Shown piece after piece: positions 49,647 to 58,867 of a DNA stretch of 64,000 bases (position 1 is its first letter; each line of letters begins with the position of its first letter). The position numbers were made by a program, and so were the translations under genes. This DNA comes from Chitinophaga sp. (GTDB taxonomy: Bacteria; Bacteroidota; Bacteroidia; Chitinophagales; Chitinophagaceae), in contig NZ_JAFAIX010000005.1 of assembly GCF_019236475.1 (NCBI RefSeq), positions 372,001 through 436,000 on the forward strand, given 5' to 3'. Under the pieces are notes generated by a model. It was given only the letters and a program-made list of their open reading frames with translations. It did not search any database and was not told the DNA's origin.

Positions 49647-51194
49647 TTATTTAGTGCCACCATATTCTTTATTCTGTTCCAGCTTGGTATTTTCCAATTC
49701 CTGTAATGGAATAGGAAGGATTTCATTCCTGTTGGCTTTGAAACCTTTAGCTCCCAGCACTGTTGGCGCCAGTCCGGTTCTTACCAGGTCGAACCAACGT
49801 TGGCCTTCCCCAGCTAGCTCCATTCTTCTTTCTTTCATGATGTTATCGAAAGTAGCGGAGATCTCAGGCAGTTTTACACGGCCACGTACTGCATTGAGCA
49901 GTTTGTAGGCGCGTGAACCCGCGTCTCCCCCTTGTCCTGCTTTAATCAGGGCTTCCGCTTCCATCAGGTAAGTATCTGCCAGGCGGATTTCGTACATATT
50001 TTGTCCGAAGTTCAGCTCTGTGTTACCACCACCTTTAGTGATATTAGAAGTACGTGCAGCGAATTTCTCCAGGAAATAGCCAGTGTTCATATATCCTTTG
50101 TCGTATCTCGCGATACCATTCTTTTCCAGGCTGTCCAGGTCTGCAATGGTGTATTTAAAGCGAGGATCGTAATGCATCAGGTCATAGAGGTCCTGTGTAA
50201 CCGGCAGGAAGCTCCAACCGGAATAATAATCAGGAGCGCCAGCAGTAGGTTTATAACCACGTGGGCCTACCATGATGTTCAATACGTTTCCTTCTGTACA
50301 GGAAACACAGTTCCAAGTACCGCCACTCAAAGAAGTGAAGGAAATCTCGAAAATAGATTCACTGTTGAATTTGGAAGCGTTATCAGATTTCCAGAGATCG
50401 CCGAAGTTTTTCAGCAGGCTATAACCATACTTAGCACTTCCACTTGCTGGATCAGCACCATTTACTTCTGCCAGTTCAGCAGCGGCTTCTGTATATTTCT
50501 GTTGCCAGAGATATACCTTACCTAGCAAGGCGTGTGCAGTCCCTTTTGTAACACGACCTAATTCTGCACCAGCCACTTTATCCGGCAGTTGCCCCTCTGC
50601 AATCGCATCTTGGAGATCTTTTACAATCTGTGCCCACACATCCGCAGGCGCTGCCTGCACCACGGAATAGGTTTCACTGCTAGCCAGTGGCTTCGTGATG
50701 AGCGGAACATTTTTAAATAATCTGATCAGATCAAAATAGAAGTGTGCGCGCAGCAGTTTACATTCTGCTGCATAGCGTTTTTTTAGGTTATCATCCATCG
50801 TGGCGCCTGGCAACTTTGTGAGCAGCAGGTTGGCGCGGAATACGCCTGCAAACCCTTTCTGCCAGAGTTCTGCAGAAGGTCCTTGTGCTGCATCCACCGT
50901 GTAGTTGGACATTACCTGTAATCCGGCTACGTCTGTAGCGCCACCACCACCAGCGTAATGGTCGTCGCTGGCAGCATCGGCCATACCTACTTTGGTAATG
51001 TACATGCTACCTTGCCATCCTACTACATCGTATACCGAGATCAATCCGTTAAAGGCTTCGGCCTGATTGCGGTAGTAATTGCTTTCTACCGCAGTTCCTT
51101 TTGGATCAACGGTGATAAAACTCTTGCTGCATGCGGCAAGAAGGATAAAACCTCCCGCTGCTGCCATGATATATTTAAAGAAATTTCTTTTCAT
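49647..51194 (-). CDS. SusD-family surface glycan-binding lipoprotein
   Basis: 515 residues. Lipoprotein signal (GGFILLAAC, Cys22). The SusD/RagB fold is shown by NYYRNQAEAFNGLISVYDVV near the start, LLRAHFYFDLIRLFKNVPLI, LLGKVYLWQQKYTEAAAEL (TPR-like) and the C-terminal FDNIMKERRMELAGEGQRWFDLVR. It forms the lid of the adjacent SusC channel, 20 bp upstream, and captures glycan at the cell surface. It is followed by the PKD-like lipoprotein. Confidence 0.95.
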   Translation of the reverse strand: MKRNFFKYIMAAAGGFILLAACSKSFITVDPKGTAVESNYYRNQAEAFNGLISVYDVVGWQGSMYITKVGMADAASDDHYAGGGGATDVAGLQVMSNYTVDAAQGPSAELWQKGFAGVFRANLLLTKLPGATMDDNLKKRYAAECKLLRAHFYFDLIRLFKNVPLITKPLASSETYSVVQAAPADVWAQIVKDLQDAIAEGQLPDKVAGAELGRVTKGTAHALLGKVYLWQQKYTEAAAELAEVNGADPASGSAKYGYSLLKNFGDLWKSDNASKFNSESIFEISFTSLSGGTWNCVSCTEGNVLNIMVGPRGYKPTAGAPDYYSGWSFLPVTQDLYDLMHYDPRFKYTIADLDSLEKNGIARYDKGYMNTGYFLEKFAARTSNITKGGGNTELNFGQNMYEIRLADTYLMEAEALIKAGQGGDAGSRAYKLLNAVRGRVKLPEISATFDNIMKERRMELAGEGQRWFDLVRTGLAPTVLGAKGFKANRNEILPIPLQELENTKLEQNKEYGGTK

Positions 51195-51214
51195 CTCATC
51201 GGGTGTTTTAATTA

Positions 51215-54200
51215 TCAGAAAGTAACATTCAGTCCCACCATGTAAGAACGTGCCTGTGGATAAATACCACGGTCGATGCTGGAAATGGTTCCACCGATTT
51301 CCGGATCAAAGCCAGTATATTTTGTAAACGTAAACAGGTTTTCGCCAGTTACGTATATCCGTACACGTTGGGCACCGATGCGTTTGATAATCTGGTTAGA
51401 CAATGTATATCCCAACTGCAGTACTTTCAGACGTACATAGCTGCCGTCTTCCAGGTAGAAATCAGAAGGATTGGAGAAGTTGCGATTAGGATCTGAATCA
51501 ATCAGGCGGGGATAGTCGTTTGTAGTACCAGGACCCGTCCAGCGGCCCAGCGCTTTCACCTGGTAGTTGGCGTTCAAGATATCCAGACGACGGAGTCCCT
51601 GGAAGATTTTATTTCCACCAGCACCTTGTGCAAACAGGGCCAGGTCGAAGTTTTTATAAGTGGCAGAGATATTCATACCGTAGGTCCAAGTAGGTGTAGG
51701 ATTACCGAGGATCTGGCGGTCTGCGTCAGTGATCTGGCCATCGCCATTGGTATCTACCCAACGGAAATCACCAGGTTTGGCGTTCGGCTGAATTTTATTT
51801 CCTTTCGCATCTTTGTAGTTATCTATATCTGCCTGTGTTTGGAAGATACCGTTTGTTTTGAAGCCATAGAAGGCATTGAACGCCTCACCCAGGATTGTAC
51901 GGGTGATTGGATAAGTACTGCTTTGGAAAGTTTGCTGGCTGGTAGTGATATAGTTTACACCTGGGCCCAGGTATAGCACCGTGTTTTTCACATAAGCAGC
52001 ATTGGCGTTTACATTCAGTTTCACCGCGCCTATGTTGCCATGATAGCCCAGTTCCAGGTCGATACCTCGGTTCTGGTTATCTGCTACGTTGGCAGGAGGG
52101 TTACCGAATGCGCCGGTGTAAGTAGGTACACGTGGATTCATCAGGATACCTACTGTTTTCTTGTTGAACCAGTCGAACACAAAGTTGAAATGTTGCAGGA
52201 AAGCCATTTCAAAACCGATGTTGGATTGACGGGTTTCTTCCCAATGTAAACCAGGATTGGCAGGGGCGTTCGGGCTATTACCCACCCAGATTTTACCATC
52301 TGAACCGAGGGTATAGTTTCTACCATCGCCAATAGTGGAGAGGAAGCCATTGTCTGTAATGTTGTCATTACCTACTGTTCCGTATCCACCACGGATTTTC
52401 AGGAAGTCAACCACTTTATTTTCAGGCCAGAAGATTTCTTTTGAAGGTACCCAACCACCAGATACGGAAGGGAAAGTACCATATTTGAATTCAGGACCAA
52501 ATCTGCTAGAACCATCTCTACGCACGATAGCGGTGAAGAGATATTTCTCACGATAGTTATAGTTCAAACGAGCAAAGAGAGAGGAAACTCGGTGTTCTTG
52601 TCCGTCTTTACCACTTGCCAGGCGATTGGCCTGTGCGGTGTTATAGTTGAGGGATGCATCCTTGAAATTAGTTGCCGGGATATCGTAATAGACAACGTTG
52701 GTATTGGCGGTATGACCGTCCATGTAAGCACCCTGACCAATGAGGATGGTGAAGTCGTGACCATCGATCAATCGGGAATAAGAGATCGTATTCTCCAGGT
52801 TCCAAGCAAGGCTGTTATTCTGATCTCTCGCGAAGTTAGTACGAGGGTTAGTAGTAGAAGAGTTCAGGTAGGAAATAGGACTAAATGTTTCTGATCCGTA
52901 GAAGGCAATCTTACCACCCAGACTAGAGCGCACTTTCAAACCTTTGATAGGCTCCATTTCCAGGTATGCATTACCTACCAGGTTATGTGCCCAGTTGTAG
53001 TTACCCAGTCTTGATTTGATATAAGCCAATGGGTTGGTGATCTCTTGTCCTACTACACCAGAAATACCATAAGGGTTACCGTTGGCATCTCTCCAGATAC
53101 CTACGCCACCATTATTCGTATAGGGAGCAGCGTTAGCTTTTGCAGGATCTGTTTCTACCACAGGAGTGGTAGGATCCAGGTTGATAGCAGAGCTGAGCGG
53201 ACCGCCAAACTCACTGTTCGTATTACCGAGACTCAGTGTTTTCTCGTAGGAATAGCCAATATTCTCACCGAAAGTCAGCCATTTAGCAATTTTATGTGCA
53301 GAATTGGTACGGAAAGATGCACGCTGATAGTTAGAAATATCAGAAGCAACGATACCCTCCTGTTTCATAAAACCAAAGGAAGTATAGAAAGTAGATTTAT
53401 CGTTACCGCCGCTCAAACTTATTTCATGATTTTGGCGAGCAGCGTGGTTATTGAAGATCTGCGCCTGCCAATCAGTACCCTGACCGAGTGATTTAGGGTC
53501 TGCATATAAAGGCGCTTTACCGTCGGCGACGAGGGCCTCGTTGCGGAGGGTAGCGTATTCCATGGCATTCAGCATTTTCAGCTTACGTGCAGGCGCGGAA
53601 GTACCGAGGTAACCATTATAGCTAACAGACAGTTTGCCTGCTTTTCCTTTTTTGGTGGTTACCAGGATAACGCCATTAGCTGCGCGAGTACCGTAGATCG
53701 CAGCAGAAGCCGCATCTTTCAGTACTTCAATGGATTCGATATCAGACTGGTTCAGGTAACTGATACCACCGTTATCTACTACCACGCCGTCTACTACCCA
53801 GAGGGGATCGTTGTTATTGAAGCTGGTATTACCGCGGATACGAACAGCCGAAGCGGAACCTGGCTGGCCGGAAGCCGCTACTACGGTTACACCGGAGGTA
53901 CGACCTTGTAACACTTGCTCAACGCGGGTTACAGGCTGATTTTCAAATTCAGCGGACTTGATAGAAGAGATAGATCCAGTAACAACACTTTTCTTCTGGA
54001 TACCATAACCTACGACTACCGTTTCCGTCAGAGAGGTAGCAGCAAGGGCGAGTTTTACAGTCATCGGACTAGTCGACGCCTGTAATACCTGCTGAGTATA
54101 GCCGATAAAAGAAAAAGCCAACTGGGATTTGGGCCCAGGTACTTTAATGGAAAATTTCCCGGAGATATCTGTAGTGGTGCCTGTGCTGGTCCCATGGATA

Positions 54201-54655
54201 CGGATGGTAGCGCCGATAATGGGATCTCCTTTTTCATCCAGTATTCTCCCACTAACATTAAAGGAGGAATCCTGGGAAAGATTGGCAGGAGGCGGCAACT
54301 TTATCAAGGTGATACGGGAGCCATCCACTTTATAGGATAATGGCTGTCCTTCGAGGGCTTTATCCAAGGCTGCCTGGACAGTCACATTTCTTACGGACAT
54401 CGTAACTGGATTAGTGGCAGCCAGTTGAGTTTCATCATATACAACAGATATTCCTGCTTGGCGGGCAACCTCTCTGAGCACTTTCTTCAGGGGGGCGCCT
54501 TTTTCCGTGAGGGTGATCTGCTGCGACAATCCTTTTGCGCTAATATGTAAGCATGCTGCAAGCAGCAAAAAGGCAGTCAATTTCATAACGCAGAACGTTT
54601 TTGTAGATATAAATTTCCGGGTGCAGGAAACTATACCACTAAAGTTAAATTGCAT
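51215..54655 (-). CDS. SusC-family TonB-dependent transporter with N-terminal STN domain
   Basis: 1146 residues. A signal peptide near residues 24-44 (MKLTAFLLLAACLHISAKG; an alternative start), an STN domain at about 45-115 (LREVARQAGISVVYDETQLA, VQAALDKALEG), a carboxypeptidase-like domain (SGRILDEKGDPIIGATIRIH), the plug with AAIYGTRAANGVILVTTKKG, and a 22-strand barrel ending in YMVGLNVTF. The STN domain talks to FecR-type anti-sigma proteins, matching the FecR/ECF pair upstream. It imports oligosaccharides powered by TonB. Confidence 0.95.
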   Translation of the reverse strand: MQFNFSGIVSCTRKFISTKTFCVMKLTAFLLLAACLHISAKGLSQQITLTEKGAPLKKVLREVARQAGISVVYDETQLAATNPVTMSVRNVTVQAALDKALEGQPLSYKVDGSRITLIKLPPPANLSQDSSFNVSGRILDEKGDPIIGATIRIHGTSTGTTTDISGKFSIKVPGPKSQLAFSFIGYTQQVLQASTSPMTVKLALAATSLTETVVVGYGIQKKSVVTGSISSIKSAEFENQPVTRVEQVLQGRTSGVTVVAASGQPGSASAVRIRGNTSFNNNDPLWVVDGVVVDNGGISYLNQSDIESIEVLKDAASAAIYGTRAANGVILVTTKKGKAGKLSVSYNGYLGTSAPARKLKMLNAMEYATLRNEALVADGKAPLYADPKSLGQGTDWQAQIFNNHAARQNHEISLSGGNDKSTFYTSFGFMKQEGIVASDISNYQRASFRTNSAHKIAKWLTFGENIGYSYEKTLSLGNTNSEFGGPLSSAINLDPTTPVVETDPAKANAAPYTNNGGVGIWRDANGNPYGISGVVGQEITNPLAYIKSRLGNYNWAHNLVGNAYLEMEPIKGLKVRSSLGGKIAFYGSETFSPISYLNSSTTNPRTNFARDQNNSLAWNLENTISYSRLIDGHDFTILIGQGAYMDGHTANTNVVYYDIPATNFKDASLNYNTAQANRLASGKDGQEHRVSSLFARLNYNYREKYLFTAIVRRDGSSRFGPEFKYGTFPSVSGGWVPSKEIFWPENKVVDFLKIRGGYGTVGNDNITDNGFLSTIGDGRNYTLGSDGKIWVGNSPNAPANPGLHWEETRQSNIGFEMAFLQHFNFVFDWFNKKTVGILMNPRVPTYTGAFGNPPANVADNQNRGIDLELGYHGNIGAVKLNVNANAAYVKNTVLYLGPGVNYITTSQQTFQSSTYPITRTILGEAFNAFYGFKTNGIFQTQADIDNYKDAKGNKIQPNAKPGDFRWVDTNGDGQITDADRQILGNPTPTWTYGMNISATYKNFDLALFAQGAGGNKIFQGLRRLDILNANYQVKALGRWTGPGTTNDYPRLIDSDPNRNFSNPSDFYLEDGSYVRLKVLQLGYTLSNQIIKRIGAQRVRIYVTGENLFTFTKYTGFDPEIGGTISSIDRGIYPQARSYMVGLNVTF

Positions 54656-54926
54656 ACTTTTGTAGTGTTTGGGAATTGACGAATATGATTCGATAAGGGA
54701 TTCTGTTCAGTTCACCTGCCCAAATGTTGCCGGGAGTGTTGCGAGCGCTTCCGGTTTTTTTTGGACAAGGAAACTGTTAGCTAGTTTCGGTTGTCATTGT
54801 GTGTTTGCTTTCTTTGTTTCAGTTACTAATAGTGAACGTGGTATCGCCGACGTGGAATAACGGCCTAGGTTATACGCTGTCCTTTTTTTGGTTGTTTTAG
54901 TTAATAATTTCTATATCTCGTAATAT

Positions 54927-56111
54927 CTATTTTTCTGCTGCAGTCACAGTTAGCGTTCGTCCATTCAAATGAAAATCCGCTCCCGCACTTTTCAGCATGG
55001 GTAATATTTCTGACAGTGGAAGGTTTCTGCTGATACGTCCTCCCAATCTGCTGTTATTATGCAAAAACCTATTGTCGATGTCCAGATCATACCAGCGTCC
55101 TAATTGACGCAGCACTGTAGCCAGACTCACATTATCAAATTCAAAGAAGCCGGTTTTCCAGGCGATAACGCCCTGTACATCCGCATCTTGTACAGTAGCA
55201 ACTCCGGTTTCATTATCCAGAGCAACCTGCTGCCCCGGCTTCAGTATTTTTTCCGTCTTTCCACTGATCACTTTCACTGCGCCATCTACCAACGTTGTGC
55301 GCTGCTCTTTTTCATCGGGATAAGACATAATATCAAAACCGGTACCCAGCACCTGTATGGTCGTTTTTCCCGCCTGTACAATGAAGGGCTTATTACTGTT
55401 TTGTGCTACCTCAAAATAAGCCTGCCCTTCTATTTCCACGATGCGGTTACTACCCGTAAAGGCGGTAGGATAGCGCAAACTAGAAGCGGCGTTCAGCCAA
55501 ACGGTAGTGCCATCAGGTAATACTACTTTGAATTGTCCGCCGCGGGGTACACGCAGCATATTATAAGTTACAGCCTGTGTAGTATTGGTGCCAGCCACAT
55601 ATTGCAACTGACCATTCTTTTGTTTAATCTGTGTACCTCCCTGTGCTATTACCTGATGGCCTGCACTATCCAGCGTCACCTGGGTTCCATCGGCCAGGGT
55701 CAGGATAGCCTTATCTGATCCCGGCTTAATATCTGTTACATGCACGATAGGCTGCACAGCAGCCGATTGCACACGATGATGTTTTATGAAGTATCCCGCT
55801 GATACCACCAGCGCAGTCATGGCAGCAGCAGCCGCTAACCACTTATTGCGGCGCCGCTGATACATAGGCACCACTTTATTTTTACTTATTTCCTGTAGCA
55901 ACCTCGTTTCCACGCGATTACTCATCGCCTCCGGCACACTAACGGGAGTGGACATACTCCGTTCAAAATCCTCCTGCATCGTTGTCAGCGCAGCACGCCG
56001 CGCCTCGGGGGTGTTGAGCCATGCTAGCAGTTCTTCGACTTCTGCAGGCGTACAATTCCCATCCAGGTATCTGGTTAAAAGTTGCTGATAATAAGATGCA
56101 GGGTGATGCAT
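54927..56111 (-). CDS. FecR-family anti-sigma regulator
   Basis: 394 residues from the ATG at 56111; an upstream GTG in frame adds a poor leader. An N-terminal cytosolic part (MHHPASYYQQLLTRYLDGNC) that binds the sigma factor, one membrane helix at about 100-118 (WLAAAAAMTALVVSAGYF), then the periplasmic FecR domain (VPRGGQFKVVLPDGTTVWLN, EIEGQAYFEVAQNSNKPF) and the C-terminal DUF4974-like fold (NVSLATVLRQLGRWYDLDI). It transmits the signal from the SusC STN domain to the ECF sigma. A 271-bp gap separates it from susC. Confidence 0.93.
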   Translation of the reverse strand: MHHPASYYQQLLTRYLDGNCTPAEVEELLAWLNTPEARRAALTTMQEDFERSMSTPVSVPEAMSNRVETRLLQEISKNKVVPMYQRRRNKWLAAAAAMTALVVSAGYFIKHHRVQSAAVQPIVHVTDIKPGSDKAILTLADGTQVTLDSAGHQVIAQGGTQIKQKNGQLQYVAGTNTTQAVTYNMLRVPRGGQFKVVLPDGTTVWLNAASSLRYPTAFTGSNRIVEIEGQAYFEVAQNSNKPFIVQAGKTTIQVLGTGFDIMSYPDEKEQRTTLVDGAVKVISGKTEKILKPGQQVALDNETGVATVQDADVQGVIAWKTGFFEFDNVSLATVLRQLGRWYDLDIDNRFLHNNSRLGGRISRNLPLSEILPMLKSAGADFHLNGRTLTVTAAEK

Positions 56112-56205
56112 AACGTATTTAACGTGTTCGGCACATTTTAGCAGTGCCACTGTTTATAATATCCGGAAATGAAGAAACAGGGTACCCCCTGTTAAAAATA
56201 TTTTT

Positions 56206-56796
56206 TTAGCGCATGAGAGTCGCCACCATAAAAGAGGCAATCAATATATCCCCATGACGATAAATATAGTCCTGAATGAACCGCATACTCATGACCATAT
56301 GCTTTTTGACGGCATTCCTGGAAATGCCTAATATAGCCGCTGCTTCGTCATAGCTCTTGCCTTCCTGCCTGCATAGGCGGAACACATTCTGACGCTGTGC
56401 CGTTAGCCCGGCAAATGCTTCCTGGAACAAACGGTTATATTCCTTCGACAGTACATCGGTTTCATTGCTGTGCTCCCGCTCCTGCAATTGCATAAACAAT
56501 TGCGTCCGGAGGGCATGGTCATCTGCCAGCTTATGAATTGTTTTTAATACATGGTTTCTAGCTATCCTGTACAGATAGCTGCTAAATGATAACTGGGGGT
56601 TAATTCTTTCACGTATTTCCCAAACCTTTAGAAACACGTCATGCACTAGATCTTCCGCCAACGACGGGACCTTACAGAATCGTAACAAGTAAACATACAA
56701 ACCAGGGTGATAGTGCCGATAAATACTTGAAAAGGCAGATTCATCTCCATCACGCATCCTGTATAACACTTCCTCTTCGGATGGCATACGCTCCAT
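56206..56796 (-). CDS. ECF RNA polymerase sigma-70 factor
   Basis: 196 residues. Region 2 (AFSSIYRHYHPGLYVYLLRF, LAEDLVHDVFLKVWE) and region 4 (LTAQRQNVFRLCRQEGKSYD, AAAILGISRNAVKKHMVMSM) are present. It is of the Bacteroidota RpoE-like family that pairs with FecR, and precedes the FecR gene by 94 bp. It should switch on the SusC/D locus when the SusC transporter reports substrate through FecR. Confidence 0.93.
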   Translation of the reverse strand: MERMPSEEEVLYRMRDGDESAFSSIYRHYHPGLYVYLLRFCKVPSLAEDLVHDVFLKVWEIRERINPQLSFSSYLYRIARNHVLKTIHKLADDHALRTQLFMQLQEREHSNETDVLSKEYNRLFQEAFAGLTAQRQNVFRLCRQEGKSYDEAAAILGISRNAVKKHMVMSMRFIQDYIYRHGDILIASFMVATLMR

Positions 56797-56835
56797 AGTA
56801 ATAAGAAATAGATGCTAAAGGCTGGACGTAAATTA

Positions 56836-56870
56836 TAAAAAACTGTTAAAACTACAAGCTGTTTTTAACA
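56836..56870 (-). terminator. AT-rich hairpin after the YheT-like gene
   Basis: On the minus strand TGTTAAAAAC and GTTTTAACAG pair with a bulge and are followed by TTTTTTATAA. It ends the gene that stops at 56932. Confidence 0.5.
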
Positions 56871-56931
56871 AACGCTTGCAGTTGAATAGGTTTGGGAGAC
56901 ACGATCCCTATTAAATGTATTTTTTACACCA

Positions 56932-57897
56932 TCAACAAATACCAGCGGTAAATGCCAATGCGCGTTTCTCAGACCAATATACGGGATCTTTAAAGCCCAG
57001 AAAGCCTACATGTCCGCCTGTACGAGGAGTTTCCAAATACAAATGAGGATGTGCAGCGGCGATATCATACGGGAAACACTCCTTACTTAAAAAGGGATCA
57101 TCCTGCGCATTGATGAGTAAGGCAGGAATACTTATATTTTTCAAGTAATGCAGGGAACTACATTCCCTCCAATAGGTCACCGCATCTTTAAAACCATGCA
57201 TAGGCGCGGTATAGCGATCATCGAACTGTCTGAAATTGCGAATTTTATGATAATCGGTGAGATCAATCGCCTCCGGATACCGCAACTGCTTATCTTTCAG
57301 CTTCTGCCCTAAACTGCGGATAAACCGGTTCATGTAAATGCTGTTATGCCCTTTAGCTAATTCCAGTGAACTGCTGGCCAAGTCACAAGGCACAGAGATA
57401 GCCACCGCAGAACGAACCAACGGATTAATCTGATCTCCCTGCTCTCCCACATATTTCAGTGTAACATTCCCTCCAAGGGAAAATCCTACCAGATGTATGG
57501 AGGAATAGCGTTTCAAGGAAGTGATATAACGGACAACAATGTCCAAGTCACCTGTCTCGCCACTATGATAAAAACGCAATGCCTGATTAGGCTCCCCACT
57601 ACAACCACGGAAATTCATGGAAACGGTATCATATCCTGCGGCATTGAATACGTGTACCATTCCCAATACATACTTCCGGGAAGCATCCCCTTCCAATCCA
57701 TGCAAGATGATCACCACCTTGTCATTTCCTTTTTCACTGAAATCCAGGTCCAGGAAATCGTTGTCGGCGGTGGGTATACGTTCTCTTCTATAAGCTGCAG
57801 GGGCTATTTTCCTAAACAAGGTGGGATAAATCGTCAGTAAATGACGATTGCGCATAAAAATGGGCGCCTCATAATCTGAATGGTTCACGAGTGGCAT
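56932..57897 (-). CDS. Alpha/beta-hydrolase, YheT family
   Basis: 321 residues from the ATG at 57897 (MPLVNHSDYEAPIFMRNRHL, the usual family start; an in-frame ATG at 57924 adds nine residues). Landmarks are RNRHLLTIYPTLFRK, VIILHGLEGDASRKYVLGMV, the nucleophile elbow VGFSLGGNVTLKYVGE with Ser, INAQDDPFLSKECF with Asp and GGHVGFLGF with His. YheT/ABHD1-3 proteins are esterases of unsettled substrate. It stands alone on the minus strand. Confidence 0.9.
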   Translation of the reverse strand: MPLVNHSDYEAPIFMRNRHLLTIYPTLFRKIAPAAYRRERIPTADNDFLDLDFSEKGNDKVVIILHGLEGDASRKYVLGMVHVFNAAGYDTVSMNFRGCSGEPNQALRFYHSGETGDLDIVVRYITSLKRYSSIHLVGFSLGGNVTLKYVGEQGDQINPLVRSAVAISVPCDLASSSLELAKGHNSIYMNRFIRSLGQKLKDKQLRYPEAIDLTDYHKIRNFRQFDDRYTAPMHGFKDAVTYWRECSSLHYLKNISIPALLINAQDDPFLSKECFPYDIAAAHPHLYLETPRTGGHVGFLGFKDPVYWSEKRALAFTAGIC

Positions 57898-57905
57898 AAC
57901 AAGCA

Positions 57906-57940
57906 CAAAATTAGTCACTTTCACCTATAATTTGCACAAA
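57906..57940 (-). promoter_or_regulatory. Possible promoter of the YheT-like gene: TTTG, 23-base spacer, TAATTTTG
   Basis: Minus strand TTTG (57940-57937) and TAATTTTG (57913-57906), 23 bases apart. With the start at 57897 the leader would be only a few bases, so either the message is nearly leaderless or the box is fortuitous. Confidence 0.35.
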
Positions 57941-57963
57941 TCATTGTACTACCTTTATAGCGT

Positions 57964-58803
57964 ATGAAATTGCCCGTTTTTGGTATAGAAAAGATATTTG
58001 ATCTTCCCTATAGAGCGGAAGATTTCAAAATCATTCATCATGCGCCTATCAACACCACAGTGATAGCGGAACCGCATAAGCATGACTTCTACATGCTGCT
58101 GCTGATAGAAAAAGGATCGGGCACACATACCATCGATTTTGAAGACTACACCGTACAGCATCGCAGTATCTTTTTCCTCGCACCAGGCCAAGCCCATCAA
58201 TGGGATATCTCCGCAGATACGCATGGCTACCAGGTGATGTTTTCTCCTGCTTTCCTCGCTCAGAAAGGACCGCTGTGGCCCTTCTTCACACCCAATACGA
58301 TTCCTGTACTACAACTCACCCCTACACAACTAAAACAATTACAACACGAGCTGCATCTCATGCATGAGGAAATGGCCCAACACCAGCTCCTTCACAGCAG
58401 TATTTTACATCATCGTTTACAGGTGGTACTATTCCTCCTCCAACGATGGTATACGGCCGCACATCCTGAAATTAGCCACAGCACCAGCAATCACCTGATA
58501 AACAAATTTTTGCAGATGCTGGAAAGACATTATACCCAAGAAGCAGGGGTGCAATTTTATGCCGACAAACTCCATATCACTCCCAGTTATCTAAACCAGG
58601 TATGTAGCCGGGAAACAGGTCGTACCGCAGGGGAATATATCCGCGAACGCATACTCCTCGAAGCAAAACGCATGCTCTCCCTCACCACCATGGACATCCG
58701 CGAAATCGCGTATTCACTGGGCTTTAAAGACAGCTCCTACTTCTCCCGCTTCTTCCGAAAATACACGGAACAAACGCCCCTGGAGTTCCGCCGCAAAAAA
58801 TAA
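57964..58803 (+). CDS. AraC-family transcriptional regulator with cupin sensor domain
   Basis: 279 residues. A cupin-like ligand domain at about 20-110 (EPHKHDFYMLLLIEKGSGTH, IFFLAPGQAHQWDIS) and a double helix-turn-helix at 185-279 (VQFYADKLHITPSYLNQVCS; MDIREIAYSLGFKDSSYFSRFFRKY). The MFS and amidohydrolase genes follow 65 bp downstream on the same strand and are plausible targets. The effector is unknown. Confidence 0.92.
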   Translation: MKLPVFGIEKIFDLPYRAEDFKIIHHAPINTTVIAEPHKHDFYMLLLIEKGSGTHTIDFEDYTVQHRSIFFLAPGQAHQWDISADTHGYQVMFSPAFLAQKGPLWPFFTPNTIPVLQLTPTQLKQLQHELHLMHEEMAQHQLLHSSILHHRLQVVLFLLQRWYTAAHPEISHSTSNHLINKFLQMLERHYTQEAGVQFYADKLHITPSYLNQVCSRETGRTAGEYIRERILLEAKRMLSLTTMDIREIAYSLGFKDSSYFSRFFRKYTEQTPLEFRRKK

Positions 58804-58854
58804 AAAGTACCCGCAATGTTATAATGAGTACCATTTTCCGCCCTAAGCTCCTGT

Positions 58855-58862
58855 TACCTTTG
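58855..58862 (+). promoter_or_regulatory. -7 box TACCTTTG close to the MFS start
   Basis: An exact TAnnTTTG match that ends six bases before the first MFS ATG (58868). Transcripts from it would start at about that ATG, so the ATG at 58886 may be used, or the box is inactive. Confidence 0.35.
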
Positions 58863-58867
58863 TAGGT

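Noticed and set aside
54656-54926. A small gene between FecR and SusC
   Set aside because: The only frame (54669-54860, plus strand) runs against the operon and has no recognisable sequence; the gap more likely holds the susC promoter.
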